This document shows positions 8,420 through 16,463 of a DNA stretch of 64,000 nt, one piece after another. The notes under the pieces are model-generated. The model had not been told where the DNA came from, searched no databases, and was given only the letters and a program-made list of their open reading frames with translations. Origin of the DNA: Novosphingobium sp. EMRT-2. GTDB lineage: Bacteria; Pseudomonadota; Alphaproteobacteria; Sphingomonadales; Sphingomonadaceae. Both the position numbers and the translations under genes were made by a program. The stretch covers positions 693,198 through 757,197 of the forward strand of contig NZ_CP039697.1 of the NCBI RefSeq assembly GCF_005145025.1, read 5' to 3'. Each line of letters begins with the position of its first letter. The first letter of the stretch is position 1.

Positions 8420-9519
8420 CCGATCCGCTCGCCACGCCTCTTGCCGCGCTGCTCGGCTGCCGGCTGCCGGTGATCCAGACCGCGATGGGCTGGATCGCCG
8501 AGCCGGCGCTGGTCGCGGCGACGGTGGAGGCGGGCGGCTTCGGCTTCCTGGGCGCGGCGGTGATGACGCCGGGCGAGGCGGCCGACAAGATCGCGGTGCT
8601 GTGCGGCCTGACTGCGCATCCGTTCGGCGTAAACTTCCATATGTTCCAGCCGGGCGCGGCCGATCTGGTGGAAATCATCGTCGCCAACCGCGATCGGGTG
8701 CGGGCGGTGAGCTTCGGACGGGGGCCGGACGCGAAGATGATCGCCCGCTTCCGCGATGCGGGTATCCTTTGTGTGCCGACGGTGGGCGCGGTGAAGCACG
8801 CGCGCAAGATGGCCGAACTGGGCGTGGATATGGTTGTGGTGCAGGGCGCCGAGGGCGGCGGGCACACCGGTGCGGTGGCGACCACGGTGCTGCTACCGCA
8901 GGTGCTCGACAGCGTGGGCATTCCCGTCGTTGCCGCCGGAGGCTTCGCCGACGGACGTGGGCTGGCGGCGGCGCTGGCTTGGGGCGCGGCCGGCGTGGCC
9001 ATGGGCACGCGCTTCCTGATGACGCGCGAGAGCCCGGTGCCTGACGCGGTCAAGCAGCGCTACCTTGCCGCCGGGACCGACGACATCGAGGTTACGCGCA
9101 CGGTGGATGGTCTGCCGCAGCGGATGATCCGCAACAAGGCGTTGACCCGCCTGGCCGTCGGCGGCGCGCTGGCCTCATGGCGCAACGCGGTCTCCGCTGG
9201 CCTTGCGATTAAGCGTGCCACCGGCGCATCCTGGGGCGAAATCCTGCGCGCGGCGCAAGGGATGCGTGTGCACGGCGGCTTGACGCTCGCGCAGGCGATG
9301 CGTGCTGCCGCCGCGCCGATGCTGATCCAGCGCGCTGTGGTATCGGGTGACAGTGAGGCTGGGCTGATGGCCACCGGTCAGGTCGCCGGGCGCCTTTCCG
9401 ATCTCCCCTCGGTAGCTGACCTGCTCGCTGCGATCGAACATGACGCGCGCGCGCGGCTGGCCGCGCTGTCGCCTGACCCCACGCCCTTGAGCCCCAACCA
9501 CTTGAGGATGTCCGCCTGA
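8416..9519 (+). CDS. ipdC: IpdC, nitronate-monooxygenase-like FMN enzyme of steroid degradation
   Basis: FMN-binding TIM-barrel protein of the nitronate monooxygenase/2-nitropropane dioxygenase family, about 367 residues. Motifs typical of the IpdC branch are visible: VIQTAMGWIAEP (about 17-28), VQGAEGGGHTG (about 143-153), VAAGGFADGRGLAAAL (about 173-188) and GVAMGTRFLM just after. In Mycobacterium, IpdC acts on the hydroxylated bicyclic CoA ester (5OH-HIC-CoA) before D-ring opening by EchA20. Its start overlaps the previous stop and its stop overlaps the echA20 start (TGATG), so translation is coupled. The name rests on resemblance plus the ipdAB/echA20 context. Confidence 0.87.
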   Translation: MTDPLATPLAALLGCRLPVIQTAMGWIAEPALVAATVEAGGFGFLGAAVMTPGEAADKIAVLCGLTAHPFGVNFHMFQPGAADLVEIIVANRDRVRAVSFGRGPDAKMIARFRDAGILCVPTVGAVKHARKMAELGVDMVVVQGAEGGGHTGAVATTVLLPQVLDSVGIPVVAAGGFADGRGLAAALAWGAAGVAMGTRFLMTRESPVPDAVKQRYLAAGTDDIEVTRTVDGLPQRMIRNKALTRLAVGGALASWRNAVSAGLAIKRATGASWGEILRAAQGMRVHGGLTLAQAMRAAAAPMLIQRAVVSGDSEAGLMATGQVAGRLSDLPSVADLLAAIEHDARARLAALSPDPTPLSPNHLRMSA

Positions 9520-10268
9520 TGCCGGTCCGAATCCATGTCGCCGACCGTATCGGCGAGATCATTTTCGATCATCCGCCCGTGAACGCGCTGGGCAGCGCGG
9601 CCTGGAACGAAGTGCCCGACATCGTGACCGCGATGGGGCGTGATCCCGACGTGCGCTGCGTGCTGATCCGCGCGGAAGGGCGCGGCTTCTGTGGCGGCGT
9701 GGATATCAAGGAGATGCAAGCGCATCCCGAACGGATCGTGGCGCTCAATCGCGGCAATTTCCGCACGTTCCAGGCGGTGCGCGCGTGCGAGGTGCCCGTG
9801 GTCAGCGCGGTGCATGGCTTCATCATCGGATCGGGCATCGGCATCTGCGGCGCGTCCGATGTGGTGATCGCGGCCGATGACGCGTTCTTTTCGCTGCCCG
9901 AGGTCGATCGCGGCGCGATGGGCGGGGCCAGCCACCTGATGCGGATGTTCCCCCTGCAGAAAGTGCGGGCCGCGTTCTTCACCGGCGGCCGGATAGACGC
10001 GGCGGAGGCCTGGCGCCTTGGCGCGGTCGAAAAGGTCGTCCCGCGTGAAAGCCTGGTCGCGGAAGCGCGGGCGTTCTGCGCGGTGATCGCGGGCAAGAGC
10101 CGCAAGGCGCTGGTCACGGCCAAGGAAGCGTTGAACGGCATCGAGCCGCGCGATGTCGATCATGGCTATCGCTTCGAGCAGGGCTTCACCCTCGAGATGT
10201 ATCTTCACGAGGACAGCCAGCGCGCGCGCGATGCCTTCGTGGATACCGGCAAGGCGGCGGCGTTCTGA
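9519..10268 (+). CDS. echA20: EchA20-like crotonase, steroid D-ring-opening hydrolase
   Basis: Crotonase-family protein of 249 residues that resembles mycobacterial EchA20 over its length: RAEGRGFCGGVDIKEMQ (about 51-67), a GFIIGSGIGICGASDVV segment, LPEVDRGAMGGASHLMR (about 127-143) and a tail with RFEQGFTLEMYL. In that family the enzyme hydrolyses ring D of HIEC-CoA, the step just before IpdAB. Translation is coupled to ipdC by a one-base overlap, and ipdE1 starts 2 bases after the stop. The gene order ipdA-ipdB-x-ipdC-echA20 supports the assignment. Confidence 0.88.
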   Translation: MPVRIHVADRIGEIIFDHPPVNALGSAAWNEVPDIVTAMGRDPDVRCVLIRAEGRGFCGGVDIKEMQAHPERIVALNRGNFRTFQAVRACEVPVVSAVHGFIIGSGIGICGASDVVIAADDAFFSLPEVDRGAMGGASHLMRMFPLQKVRAAFFTGGRIDAAEAWRLGAVEKVVPRESLVAEARAFCAVIAGKSRKALVTAKEALNGIEPRDVDHGYRFEQGFTLEMYLHEDSQRARDAFVDTGKAAAF

Positions 10269-10270
10269 CC

Positions 10271-11431
10271 ATGGACATTCGCTATACGCCCGAGGAGCAG
10301 GCCTTCCGCGTCGAAGTGCGGCGCTGGATGGCGGCGCATGTTCCCGCGCAACCGCTTCCCGATTTCGATTCCACGCGCGAAGGCTTCGAAGCGCATCGCC
10401 AGTGGGAGCGCACGCTGCACGCGGGCGGCTGGGGCATGGTCACCTGGCCGGTCGAATATGGCGGGCGCGGGCTCGACCTGATCCGCTGGCTGATCTTCGA
10501 GGAGGAATATTATCGCGCGGGTGCTCCGGGGCGGGTCAACCAGAACGGCATCTTCCTGCTAGGCCCGACGCTGATCGAATACGGCACGCCCGAGCAGAAG
10601 GCCCGGTTCCTGCCGGCAATGGCGGCGGGCGACCATATCTGGGCGCAGGCCTGGTCCGAGCCGGGCGCGGGCAGCGACTTGGCCGGCGTGCGTTCTACCG
10701 CCGTTCGCGATGGCGATGATTACGTCCTGTCTGGTCACAAGATTTGGTCCTCGCGCGCGGTCCATGCGGACTGGGCGTTCGGCCTTTTCCGCGCGCCGGG
10801 CAGCGAGCGGCACAAGGGGTTGTCGCTGATCCTGTTCCCGCTCGATGCGGCGGGCGTCACCGTGCGGCCGATCCAGCGCCTCGACGGAAAGCCCGTCTTC
10901 GCCGAGCTGTTCCTCGATAACGTGCGCGTGCCCGTTGCGAACCGCCTGGGCGACGAAGGGCAGGGCTGGGCGGTGTGCATGTCCACCGCCGGGTTCGAGC
11001 GCGGGCTGATGCTGCGCAGCCCGGCGCGATTCCAGGTTGCGGCGGCGAAGCTGGTCGATCTGTACCGCGCGCGCGCTGGCGCGGCCGATCCGGCGTTGGG
11101 TGCCGCGGTGGCGCAGGCGTGGATGGACGCCGATGCCTATGCGCTGTCGATCTATGCCACCGCCAGCCGGCTGATGGCCGGCGGGACGATCGGGCCGGAA
11201 ACCAGCACCAACAAGATATTCTGGTCCGAGTTGGATCTCGACCTGCACAAGACCGCGCTGGCGTTGCTCGGTGCCGAGGCGGAACTGACCGCCGCCGCGC
11301 CCGATGCTTCCGCCGATGTGGGCGACTGGCTCGACGGTTACATCTTCTCGCTGGCCGGTCCGATCTATGCTGGCGCCAACGAAATCCAGCGCAACATCAT
11401 CGCCGAGCGGATGCTCGGCCTACCGAGGTGA
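10271..11431 (+). CDS. ipdE1: IpdE1-like acyl-CoA dehydrogenase, alpha subunit
   Basis: Flavin acyl-CoA dehydrogenase of 386 residues, resembling FadE30/IpdE1. Visible are AWSEPGAGSDLAGVRST (about 126-142, flavin/substrate loop), SGHKIWSSRAVHADWAF, a GFERGLML helix, and the C-terminal GANEIQRNIIAERMLGLPR. In steroid degraders IpdE1 and IpdE2 form an alpha2beta2 enzyme that desaturates the propionyl side chain of 5OH-HIP-CoA. Here the next gene, 4 bases on, is the IpdE2-type subunit, the adjacent arrangement typical of proteobacteria. Other substrates of heteromeric acyl-CoA dehydrogenases, such as side-chain CoA esters, cannot be excluded. Confidence 0.83.
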   Translation: MDIRYTPEEQAFRVEVRRWMAAHVPAQPLPDFDSTREGFEAHRQWERTLHAGGWGMVTWPVEYGGRGLDLIRWLIFEEEYYRAGAPGRVNQNGIFLLGPTLIEYGTPEQKARFLPAMAAGDHIWAQAWSEPGAGSDLAGVRSTAVRDGDDYVLSGHKIWSSRAVHADWAFGLFRAPGSERHKGLSLILFPLDAAGVTVRPIQRLDGKPVFAELFLDNVRVPVANRLGDEGQGWAVCMSTAGFERGLMLRSPARFQVAAAKLVDLYRARAGAADPALGAAVAQAWMDADAYALSIYATASRLMAGGTIGPETSTNKIFWSELDLDLHKTALALLGAEAELTAAAPDASADVGDWLDGYIFSLAGPIYAGANEIQRNIIAERMLGLPR

Positions 11432-11435
11432 TGGC

Positions 11436-12470
11436 ATGGACTTCCGCCTGACCGACGAACAGACGATGCTGGCCGAAGCCGTCGGCGCTTTGCTGCACGA
11501 TTGCTGCAGCGGCGCGGACTTGCGCCGATTGCTGGAAAGTGGCGCGGCGCGCGATGCCGGGCGCTGGGCGCAGATCGAGGCGATGGGCCTGCCGCTGATG
11601 CTCGCGCCGGAAGCGCGCGGCGGCAGCGGGCTGGGGATGGTCGAGATGGCGCTGGTCGCGATCGCCTGCGGCCATGCCGCGCTGCCCGAACCGCTGGTGG
11701 AGCACGCGGGCATCGCCGTGCCGGCGCTGGTGGCGGCCGGGCGCGACGTTCCGGCGGGCACCGTTGCGGTCGGCCATCCGGTTAACCCGTTCGTCGCCGA
11801 TGCCGATACCGCCGAAGCGCTGTTGCTGGCGGATGGGGATGCGATGCATCTGGTGCCGCGTGCTGCGGTAACGCTGGTGCGGCAGGACAGCATCGATCCC
11901 TTCCGCCGCCTGTTCCGCGTGGACTGGAAGCCCGCGCCCGCAACGCGCACCGGTGGCGCCGCGCTGTGGGAGGCGGCATTGGAGCGGGGTGCGCTGTTGG
12001 CGGCGGCGCAATTGCTGGGCTTGGCGCAGCGCGCGGTCGATATTTCCGTGGCCTATACGAAGGAGCGTCAGCAATTCGGCAAGCCGATCGGGTCGTTCCA
12101 GGCGGTGAAGCACCATCTGGCGTCGGCGCAGGTGAAGATAGAATTTGCGCGGCCGGTGGTGCTGGCGGCGGCGGCGCTGCCCGCTTCGTCGCTCGCCCGC
12201 GCCCGGGTCAGCCATGCCAAGCTTGCCGCGCAGGCCGCCGCAGACGCGGCCAGCCATGCCGCCGTACAGGTCCACGGGGCGATGGGCTATTCGTGGGAGG
12301 TCGACGTGCATTTCGTGCTCAAGCGGGCGCTGGCGCTGGGGCAGGCGTGGGGCACGCCTGGCTTTCACCGCGCGCGCGTGGCTGAGCACATGCTTTCCGC
12401 GCCGCTGGGTCCGGATCGTACCTTCGACGCGGTACCGCTGCAGCAGGAGGCGCGCAGTGAAGCCGCTTGA
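11436..12470 (+). CDS. ipdE2: IpdE2-like acyl-CoA dehydrogenase, beta subunit
   Basis: Acyl-CoA-dehydrogenase-fold protein of about 344 residues, shorter and more divergent than its neighbour. It keeps the helical N-terminal domain (FRLTDEQTMLAEAVGALL), a YTKERQQFGKPIGSFQ segment near 207-222 and AVQVHGAMGYSWEVDVHFVL near the end. The middle beta domain is poorly conserved (VGHPVNPFVADAD), with no obvious flavin-loop motif, as expected for a non-catalytic or FAD-contributing beta subunit. ATG 11436 follows the ipdE1 stop by 4 bases. The 3' end overlaps the next gene by 14 bases. Confidence 0.82.
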   Translation: MDFRLTDEQTMLAEAVGALLHDCCSGADLRRLLESGAARDAGRWAQIEAMGLPLMLAPEARGGSGLGMVEMALVAIACGHAALPEPLVEHAGIAVPALVAAGRDVPAGTVAVGHPVNPFVADADTAEALLLADGDAMHLVPRAAVTLVRQDSIDPFRRLFRVDWKPAPATRTGGAALWEAALERGALLAAAQLLGLAQRAVDISVAYTKERQQFGKPIGSFQAVKHHLASAQVKIEFARPVVLAAAALPASSLARARVSHAKLAAQAAADAASHAAVQVHGAMGYSWEVDVHFVLKRALALGQAWGTPGFHRARVAEHMLSAPLGPDRTFDAVPLQQEARSEAA

Positions 12471-14082
12471 GATCGCCCGCTCGTTGCGCGCCGATCCGGA
12501 TGATGCCGCGCGCTATCGCGCTGCCGGCTGGTGGAGCGACCGGACGCTGTCCGCCCGCATCGCCGAACTCGCCGCGACGCGGCCCGATGCTGTCGCTTGG
12601 ATCACTCCGGAAGGCCACTGCACTTGGCGCGCCTATGATCGCGCGGCGACGCGGATCGCCGCGCTGATCGCCGGACGCGGCCTGGCGCCCGGCGCGCGCG
12701 TCGCGGTGCTGTTGCCCGATGGACCGGCGGTCCACGCCGCGCTGCTTGGCGTCGAGCGCGCTGGCATGGTTGCGGTCGGCATCGGCGCGCGCGCGGGCGT
12801 GGCCGAGGTGGCGCACCTGCTCAAGCGCACCGGTGCCACGCTGCTGATCGCGCACGCGCGCCAGCGCGATCGCTCGCTGGAAGAACTGGTTGCTGCGGTG
12901 CGCGGACAGGGTGCGCCGCTTGCCGACACACTGGTGTTGCCCGATCTGATTGCCGAACCCGGCTGGTGCGACGGCCCCGTTGCCGATCACGCGCCGTTCC
13001 CGGTCGGCGATCCCGACACGCTGTTTCTCATCAATTCCACTTCCGGTACCACTGGCATGCCCAAATGCGTGATGCACACGCAGAACCGGTGGTTCTATTT
13101 CCACCGCCTTGCGGCCGAAGCGGGACGGTTCGGGGACGGCGAGGTGTTCCTCGGGGCTGTTCCGATGCCGTTCGGCTTCGGCCTGTGGACGTCGCATTTC
13201 TCGCCCGCCGCGCTGGGATGCTCCACGGTGGTATTGCCGAAGTTCGATGCTGGCACAGCGCTCGACATGATTGCGCGCGAGCGGGTGACGGTGCTGTGCT
13301 GTGTGTCCACCCAGTTCATCATGCTGCTGAACGAACAGGCGGAACGTCCGCGCGATCTCTCGTCGCTCAAGTGCATGTTCACCGGTGGCGAGGCGGTCCC
13401 TTATCGGCGCGCGGCGGAGTTCGAGGACGTGACCGGCGCCGCCGTGCTGCAGTTCTATGGCTCGAACGAGACCGGCGCGCTCAGCCACACCACCGCCGCC
13501 GACACGCGCGACCGCCGCCTTACCACCGCCGGCCAGGTCATCCCCGAGATGGGCGTGCGTCTGTTCGATCCCGCCACCGGTGCGGAGGTGGAAGGACGCG
13601 GACAGCCAGCCTGCAAGGGGCCGGCCACCTGCCTCGGCTACTGGGACGACGACGAGGCGAATGCCAGGCTGTTCACCCCGGACGGCTGGATGCTCATGGG
13701 CGACATCGTCGAGGTCGATGGCGACGGCTATCTGCGCGTTGTTGGCCGCACGTCCGAATTCATCATTCGCGGCGGCAAGAACCTGTCCGCGCCCGCGATC
13801 GAGGCGGAGGTGGCGACGCACCCCGCGGTGGCCCTGGTTGCCGCCGTCCCGGCGCCCGACCCGGTGTTCGGTGAGCGCGTGTGCATCTATGTCGCCCCGC
13901 GCCCCGGGCAGACGGTGGCGCTGGAAGAGATCACCGCGCACCTCGCGAAACGCGGCGTCTCGCGCGAATGGTTCCCCGAATATCTCGTCCTGATGGACGA
14001 CCTGCCGCGCTCGTCGGGCGGCAAGGTCGCCAAGGGCGAACTCGCCGCCGATGCGAAGAAGCGCTGGGCGGTGCCGGCATGA
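12457..14082 (+). CDS. Acyl-CoA ligase (AMP-forming, ANL superfamily)
   Basis: Adenylate-forming CoA ligase of about 541 residues. The P-loop STSGTTGMPK is near 193-202, the A5-type FYGSNETGA near 337-345, and the C-terminal motifs DGWMLMGDIVEVDGDGYL, GRTSEFIIRGGKN and the catalytic lysine in SSGGKVAKG are all present. The start is GTG 12457: AGGAGG (12445-12450) lies 6 bases upstream, and the gene overlaps ipdE2 by 14 bases. In a steroid C/D-ring operon it is a candidate for activating HIP (FadD3 role) or a side-chain acid. The sequence is not close enough to what I recall of FadD3 to name it. Confidence 0.86.
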   Translation: MKPLEIARSLRADPDDAARYRAAGWWSDRTLSARIAELAATRPDAVAWITPEGHCTWRAYDRAATRIAALIAGRGLAPGARVAVLLPDGPAVHAALLGVERAGMVAVGIGARAGVAEVAHLLKRTGATLLIAHARQRDRSLEELVAAVRGQGAPLADTLVLPDLIAEPGWCDGPVADHAPFPVGDPDTLFLINSTSGTTGMPKCVMHTQNRWFYFHRLAAEAGRFGDGEVFLGAVPMPFGFGLWTSHFSPAALGCSTVVLPKFDAGTALDMIARERVTVLCCVSTQFIMLLNEQAERPRDLSSLKCMFTGGEAVPYRRAAEFEDVTGAAVLQFYGSNETGALSHTTAADTRDRRLTTAGQVIPEMGVRLFDPATGAEVEGRGQPACKGPATCLGYWDDDEANARLFTPDGWMLMGDIVEVDGDGYLRVVGRTSEFIIRGGKNLSAPAIEAEVATHPAVALVAAVPAPDPVFGERVCIYVAPRPGQTVALEEITAHLAKRGVSREWFPEYLVLMDDLPRSSGGKVAKGELAADAKKRWAVPA

Positions 14083-14876
14083 CATACCAGAACATCAAAC
14101 TCGCCCTGGAAGGCCGCATCGCCCGCGTCACGCTGGCGCGGCCGGACAAGCTCAACCCGCTCGATTGGTCCACGGTCAAGGAACTGAAGGCCGTAGTTGC
14201 GCGGATCGAGGCCGAGCCGGGCATCGATTTCGTGCTGCTGACCGGCGAGGGACGCAGCTTTTCGGCTGGCGGCGATCTTGACGGGTATGTCCGGCTCTAT
14301 CGTGATCCGCCCGCGTTTCAGGCGTTTCTCGACGATTTCCACGCGATGCTGACCGGCATCGAGCAGGCGCGGGCGGTGTGGATCGCGGCGGTCAACGGAG
14401 TCTGTGTCGCGGGCGGGATCGAACTGCTGCTCGCCTGCGACATGGCGATCGCGGCGGAAAGCGCGAGGATCGGCGACGGGCATCTGAACTTCGGCCAGTT
14501 GCCCGGCGCCGGTGGGTCGCAGCGGCTGCCCCGCGCGATCGGCCTGCTGCGGGCGAAGCACCTGATGTTGACCGGCGAACTGCTGGATGCGCGGACAAGC
14601 GAGGCGTGGGGGCTGGTCACGAAAGTCGTGCCCGACGCCGACCTTCTCGCCGAGGCCGAAACGTGGATCGCGGGCATGGCGACCAAGAGTGCGGTTGGCC
14701 TCGCCGGCGCCAAGCGCCTCGCCAACATGACGCTCGATACGCCCTACGAGGAAGGCCTGCGGCAGGAGATCGCGTTCGTCCACCGCTACGCCACCACCGA
14801 ACCCGACGCCACCGAGGGCCTCATGGCCTTCAAGGAGAAACGTGCGCCAAACTTTGGCGCGCGGAAGGAAGACTGA
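14079..14876 (+). CDS. Enoyl-CoA hydratase/isomerase family protein
   Basis: Crotonase-family enzyme of about 265 residues. The oxyanion-hole segment GEGRSFSAGGDLDGYV is near 60-75, followed by VNGVCVAGGIELLLACDMAI near 106-125 and GQLPGAGGSQRLPRAIG near 142-158. The start ATG overlaps the ligase stop (ATGA), so the two are translationally coupled. It lies between a CoA ligase and an Ltp-type aldolase, so it could hydrate the enoyl-CoA that the aldolase then cleaves. The exact substrate is unknown. Confidence 0.86.
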   Translation: MTYQNIKLALEGRIARVTLARPDKLNPLDWSTVKELKAVVARIEAEPGIDFVLLTGEGRSFSAGGDLDGYVRLYRDPPAFQAFLDDFHAMLTGIEQARAVWIAAVNGVCVAGGIELLLACDMAIAAESARIGDGHLNFGQLPGAGGSQRLPRAIGLLRAKHLMLTGELLDARTSEAWGLVTKVVPDADLLAEAETWIAGMATKSAVGLAGAKRLANMTLDTPYEEGLRQEIAFVHRYATTEPDATEGLMAFKEKRAPNFGARKED

Positions 14877-14880
14877 CCAC

Positions 14881-16038
14881 ATGTACAAGTTGCGCGACAA
14901 GTATGCGATCGCCGGGATCGGCAACACCGAATACAGCAAGTTCTCCGGCCGCACGGTGCGAAGCCTTGCGACCGAAGCCTGCCTCAAGGCGATCGAGGAC
15001 GCCGGGCTGACCGTCGGCGATATCGACGGCATCGTCAGCTTCAACTTCAACGACAGCGCGCCCGCGATCGGCGTCGCCACCGAGATGGGCATCGAGAACG
15101 CCGGCTATGCGGTCGACTATGCCGCTGGGGGAAACGGCGCGAACCTGATCACGCTGGCCGCCACCGCCGCGATCGAGGCGGGGCTGGCCAAGAATGTAGT
15201 CTGCTTCCGCGCGATGAACGGCCGTTCGGGCTTCCGCCTCGGCGGCGGACGCGACATGTCGGCCTACGGCGTCACCCAATACACAGCCCCGCTGGGCTGG
15301 ATTACGTATCCGCAGGCGATGGCGATGTGGGCGCGGCGCCACATGATCGACTACGGCACCACCGAGGAACACTGGGCCGAGATTGCCACCACCTTCCGCG
15401 CCAACGCGGTGCGGAACGAGCGCGCGATGCAGCGCACGCCGATGAGCAAGGACGATTACTACAACTCGCGCTTCATCGTCGATCCGTTCCGGATGTACGA
15501 CATCTGCCTGGAAAGCGACGGTGCCTGCGCGGTGGTCATCACCGCGGCCGAACACGCGCGCGATCTGCGGCACAAGCCGGTCTATATCATGGGCGGCGCC
15601 TACGGCGGCGGACCGACGCAGGGCGACGACCTGTTCGACGCGATCCGCTGGCCCAGCCATTCGCACAACTGCTTCAAGTACCTGGCCCATGATCTGTGGG
15701 GCAGCGCCGGCATCGGTCCGAAGGACGTCGATGTTGCCGAAATCTATGACTGCTTCACCTACAGCGTGCTGATGGCGCTGGAAGGCCTGGGCTTCTGCAA
15801 GGAAGGCGAAGGCGGCCCGTTCGTGATGGACGGCCGCATCGCCCCGGGTGGCGAACTGCCGCTCAATACCCACGGCGGCCTGCTGTCTGAGGCCTATATC
15901 CACGGCTTCAACCACGTGACCGAGGCGGTCGAGCAGCTGCGCGGCACGGCCGGCGTGCGCCAGGTGGAAGGCGCGGAGATCGCACTCACCACCGCTGGGG
16001 CGATGACCTGCGGCAGCGCCATGATCCTGAGGAACTGA
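14881..16038 (+). CDS. Thiolase-fold lipid-transfer protein (Ltp2-like aldolase candidate)
   Basis: SCP2/Ltp-type thiolase-fold protein of about 385 residues. The usual nucleophilic cysteine region reads VDYAAGGNGANLITLA (about 79-94) without a cysteine, and the C-terminal histidine loop reads NTHGGLLSEAYIHGFNH. Loss of the nucleophile argues against thiolysis and for a retro-aldolase like steroid Ltp2, which removes a side-chain unit from a beta-hydroxyacyl-CoA. Ltp2 works with a DUF35 partner, and here a DUF35 gene follows 3 bases after the stop. ATG 14881 follows a GGAAG by 11 bases. The aldolase role is inference from the family and the missing residue. Confidence 0.82.
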   Translation: MYKLRDKYAIAGIGNTEYSKFSGRTVRSLATEACLKAIEDAGLTVGDIDGIVSFNFNDSAPAIGVATEMGIENAGYAVDYAAGGNGANLITLAATAAIEAGLAKNVVCFRAMNGRSGFRLGGGRDMSAYGVTQYTAPLGWITYPQAMAMWARRHMIDYGTTEEHWAEIATTFRANAVRNERAMQRTPMSKDDYYNSRFIVDPFRMYDICLESDGACAVVITAAEHARDLRHKPVYIMGGAYGGGPTQGDDLFDAIRWPSHSHNCFKYLAHDLWGSAGIGPKDVDVAEIYDCFTYSVLMALEGLGFCKEGEGGPFVMDGRIAPGGELPLNTHGGLLSEAYIHGFNHVTEAVEQLRGTAGVRQVEGAEIALTTAGAMTCGSAMILRN

Positions 16039-16041
16039 TCG

Positions 16042-16461
16042 ATGTTTCAACCCACTGCCTATGCCAAGCCGCTGCCGGTTCCCGATCCCGAAAGCACGCC
16101 GTTCTGGGACGGGATGCGCGAAGGCCATCTGATGCTCCAGCGTTCGTCGGCCGGCGAATATCTGTTCCCGCCGGTGACGTTCAGCCCCGGATCGCTCGAA
16201 CGCCCGGAATGGGTGGAGGCAAGCGGCAAGGGCACGGTGTTCAGCTGGATCGTGGTGCGCCATCCGGTCCCGCGCGACGTCTATGCCGACGAGGTGCCCT
16301 ACGTCGTTGCGCTGATCGCGCTCGAAGAAGGCTGCCGCATGACCGGCAACCTGGTGGATATCGCGCCGGAGGATGTGCGCGCCGGAATGCCGGTCGAGAT
16401 CGTCTACAACCGCGTCACGCCGGAGATCACGCTGCCGGCGTTCCGCCCGGCGAAGGGGTAA
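16042..16461 (+). CDS. DUF35/OB-fold partner protein of the Ltp aldolase
   Basis: Small protein of 139 residues in the DUF35 (ChsH2 C-terminal-like) family, with an N-terminal helix, a zinc-ribbon-like segment and an OB-fold carrying GKGTVFSWIVVRHP and YVVALIALEEGCRMTGNLVD. The rubredoxin-like knuckles that normally carry two CxxC pairs read LMLQRSSAGEYLFPPVTFSP and contain no cysteine, so a zinc site is unlikely. Such proteins form stable complexes with Ltp aldolases and may channel acyl-CoA. It sits 3 bases after the Ltp gene and 2 before the PaaK-like ligase. Confidence 0.82.
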   Translation: MFQPTAYAKPLPVPDPESTPFWDGMREGHLMLQRSSAGEYLFPPVTFSPGSLERPEWVEASGKGTVFSWIVVRHPVPRDVYADEVPYVVALIALEEGCRMTGNLVDIAPEDVRAGMPVEIVYNRVTPEITLPAFRPAKG

Positions 16462-16463
16462 CC

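Noticed and set aside
12319..14085. Long minus-strand open frame of 588 codons opposite the acyl-CoA ligase
   Set aside because: It is His/Arg/Gln-rich with no domain, and the plus strand has a complete ANL ligase with all motifs. High GC content makes such antisense frames common.
16042..16461. MaoC-type hydratase activity for the small protein after the Ltp gene
   Set aside because: It lacks the hot-dog hydratase motif and matches the DUF35 OB-fold layout instead.
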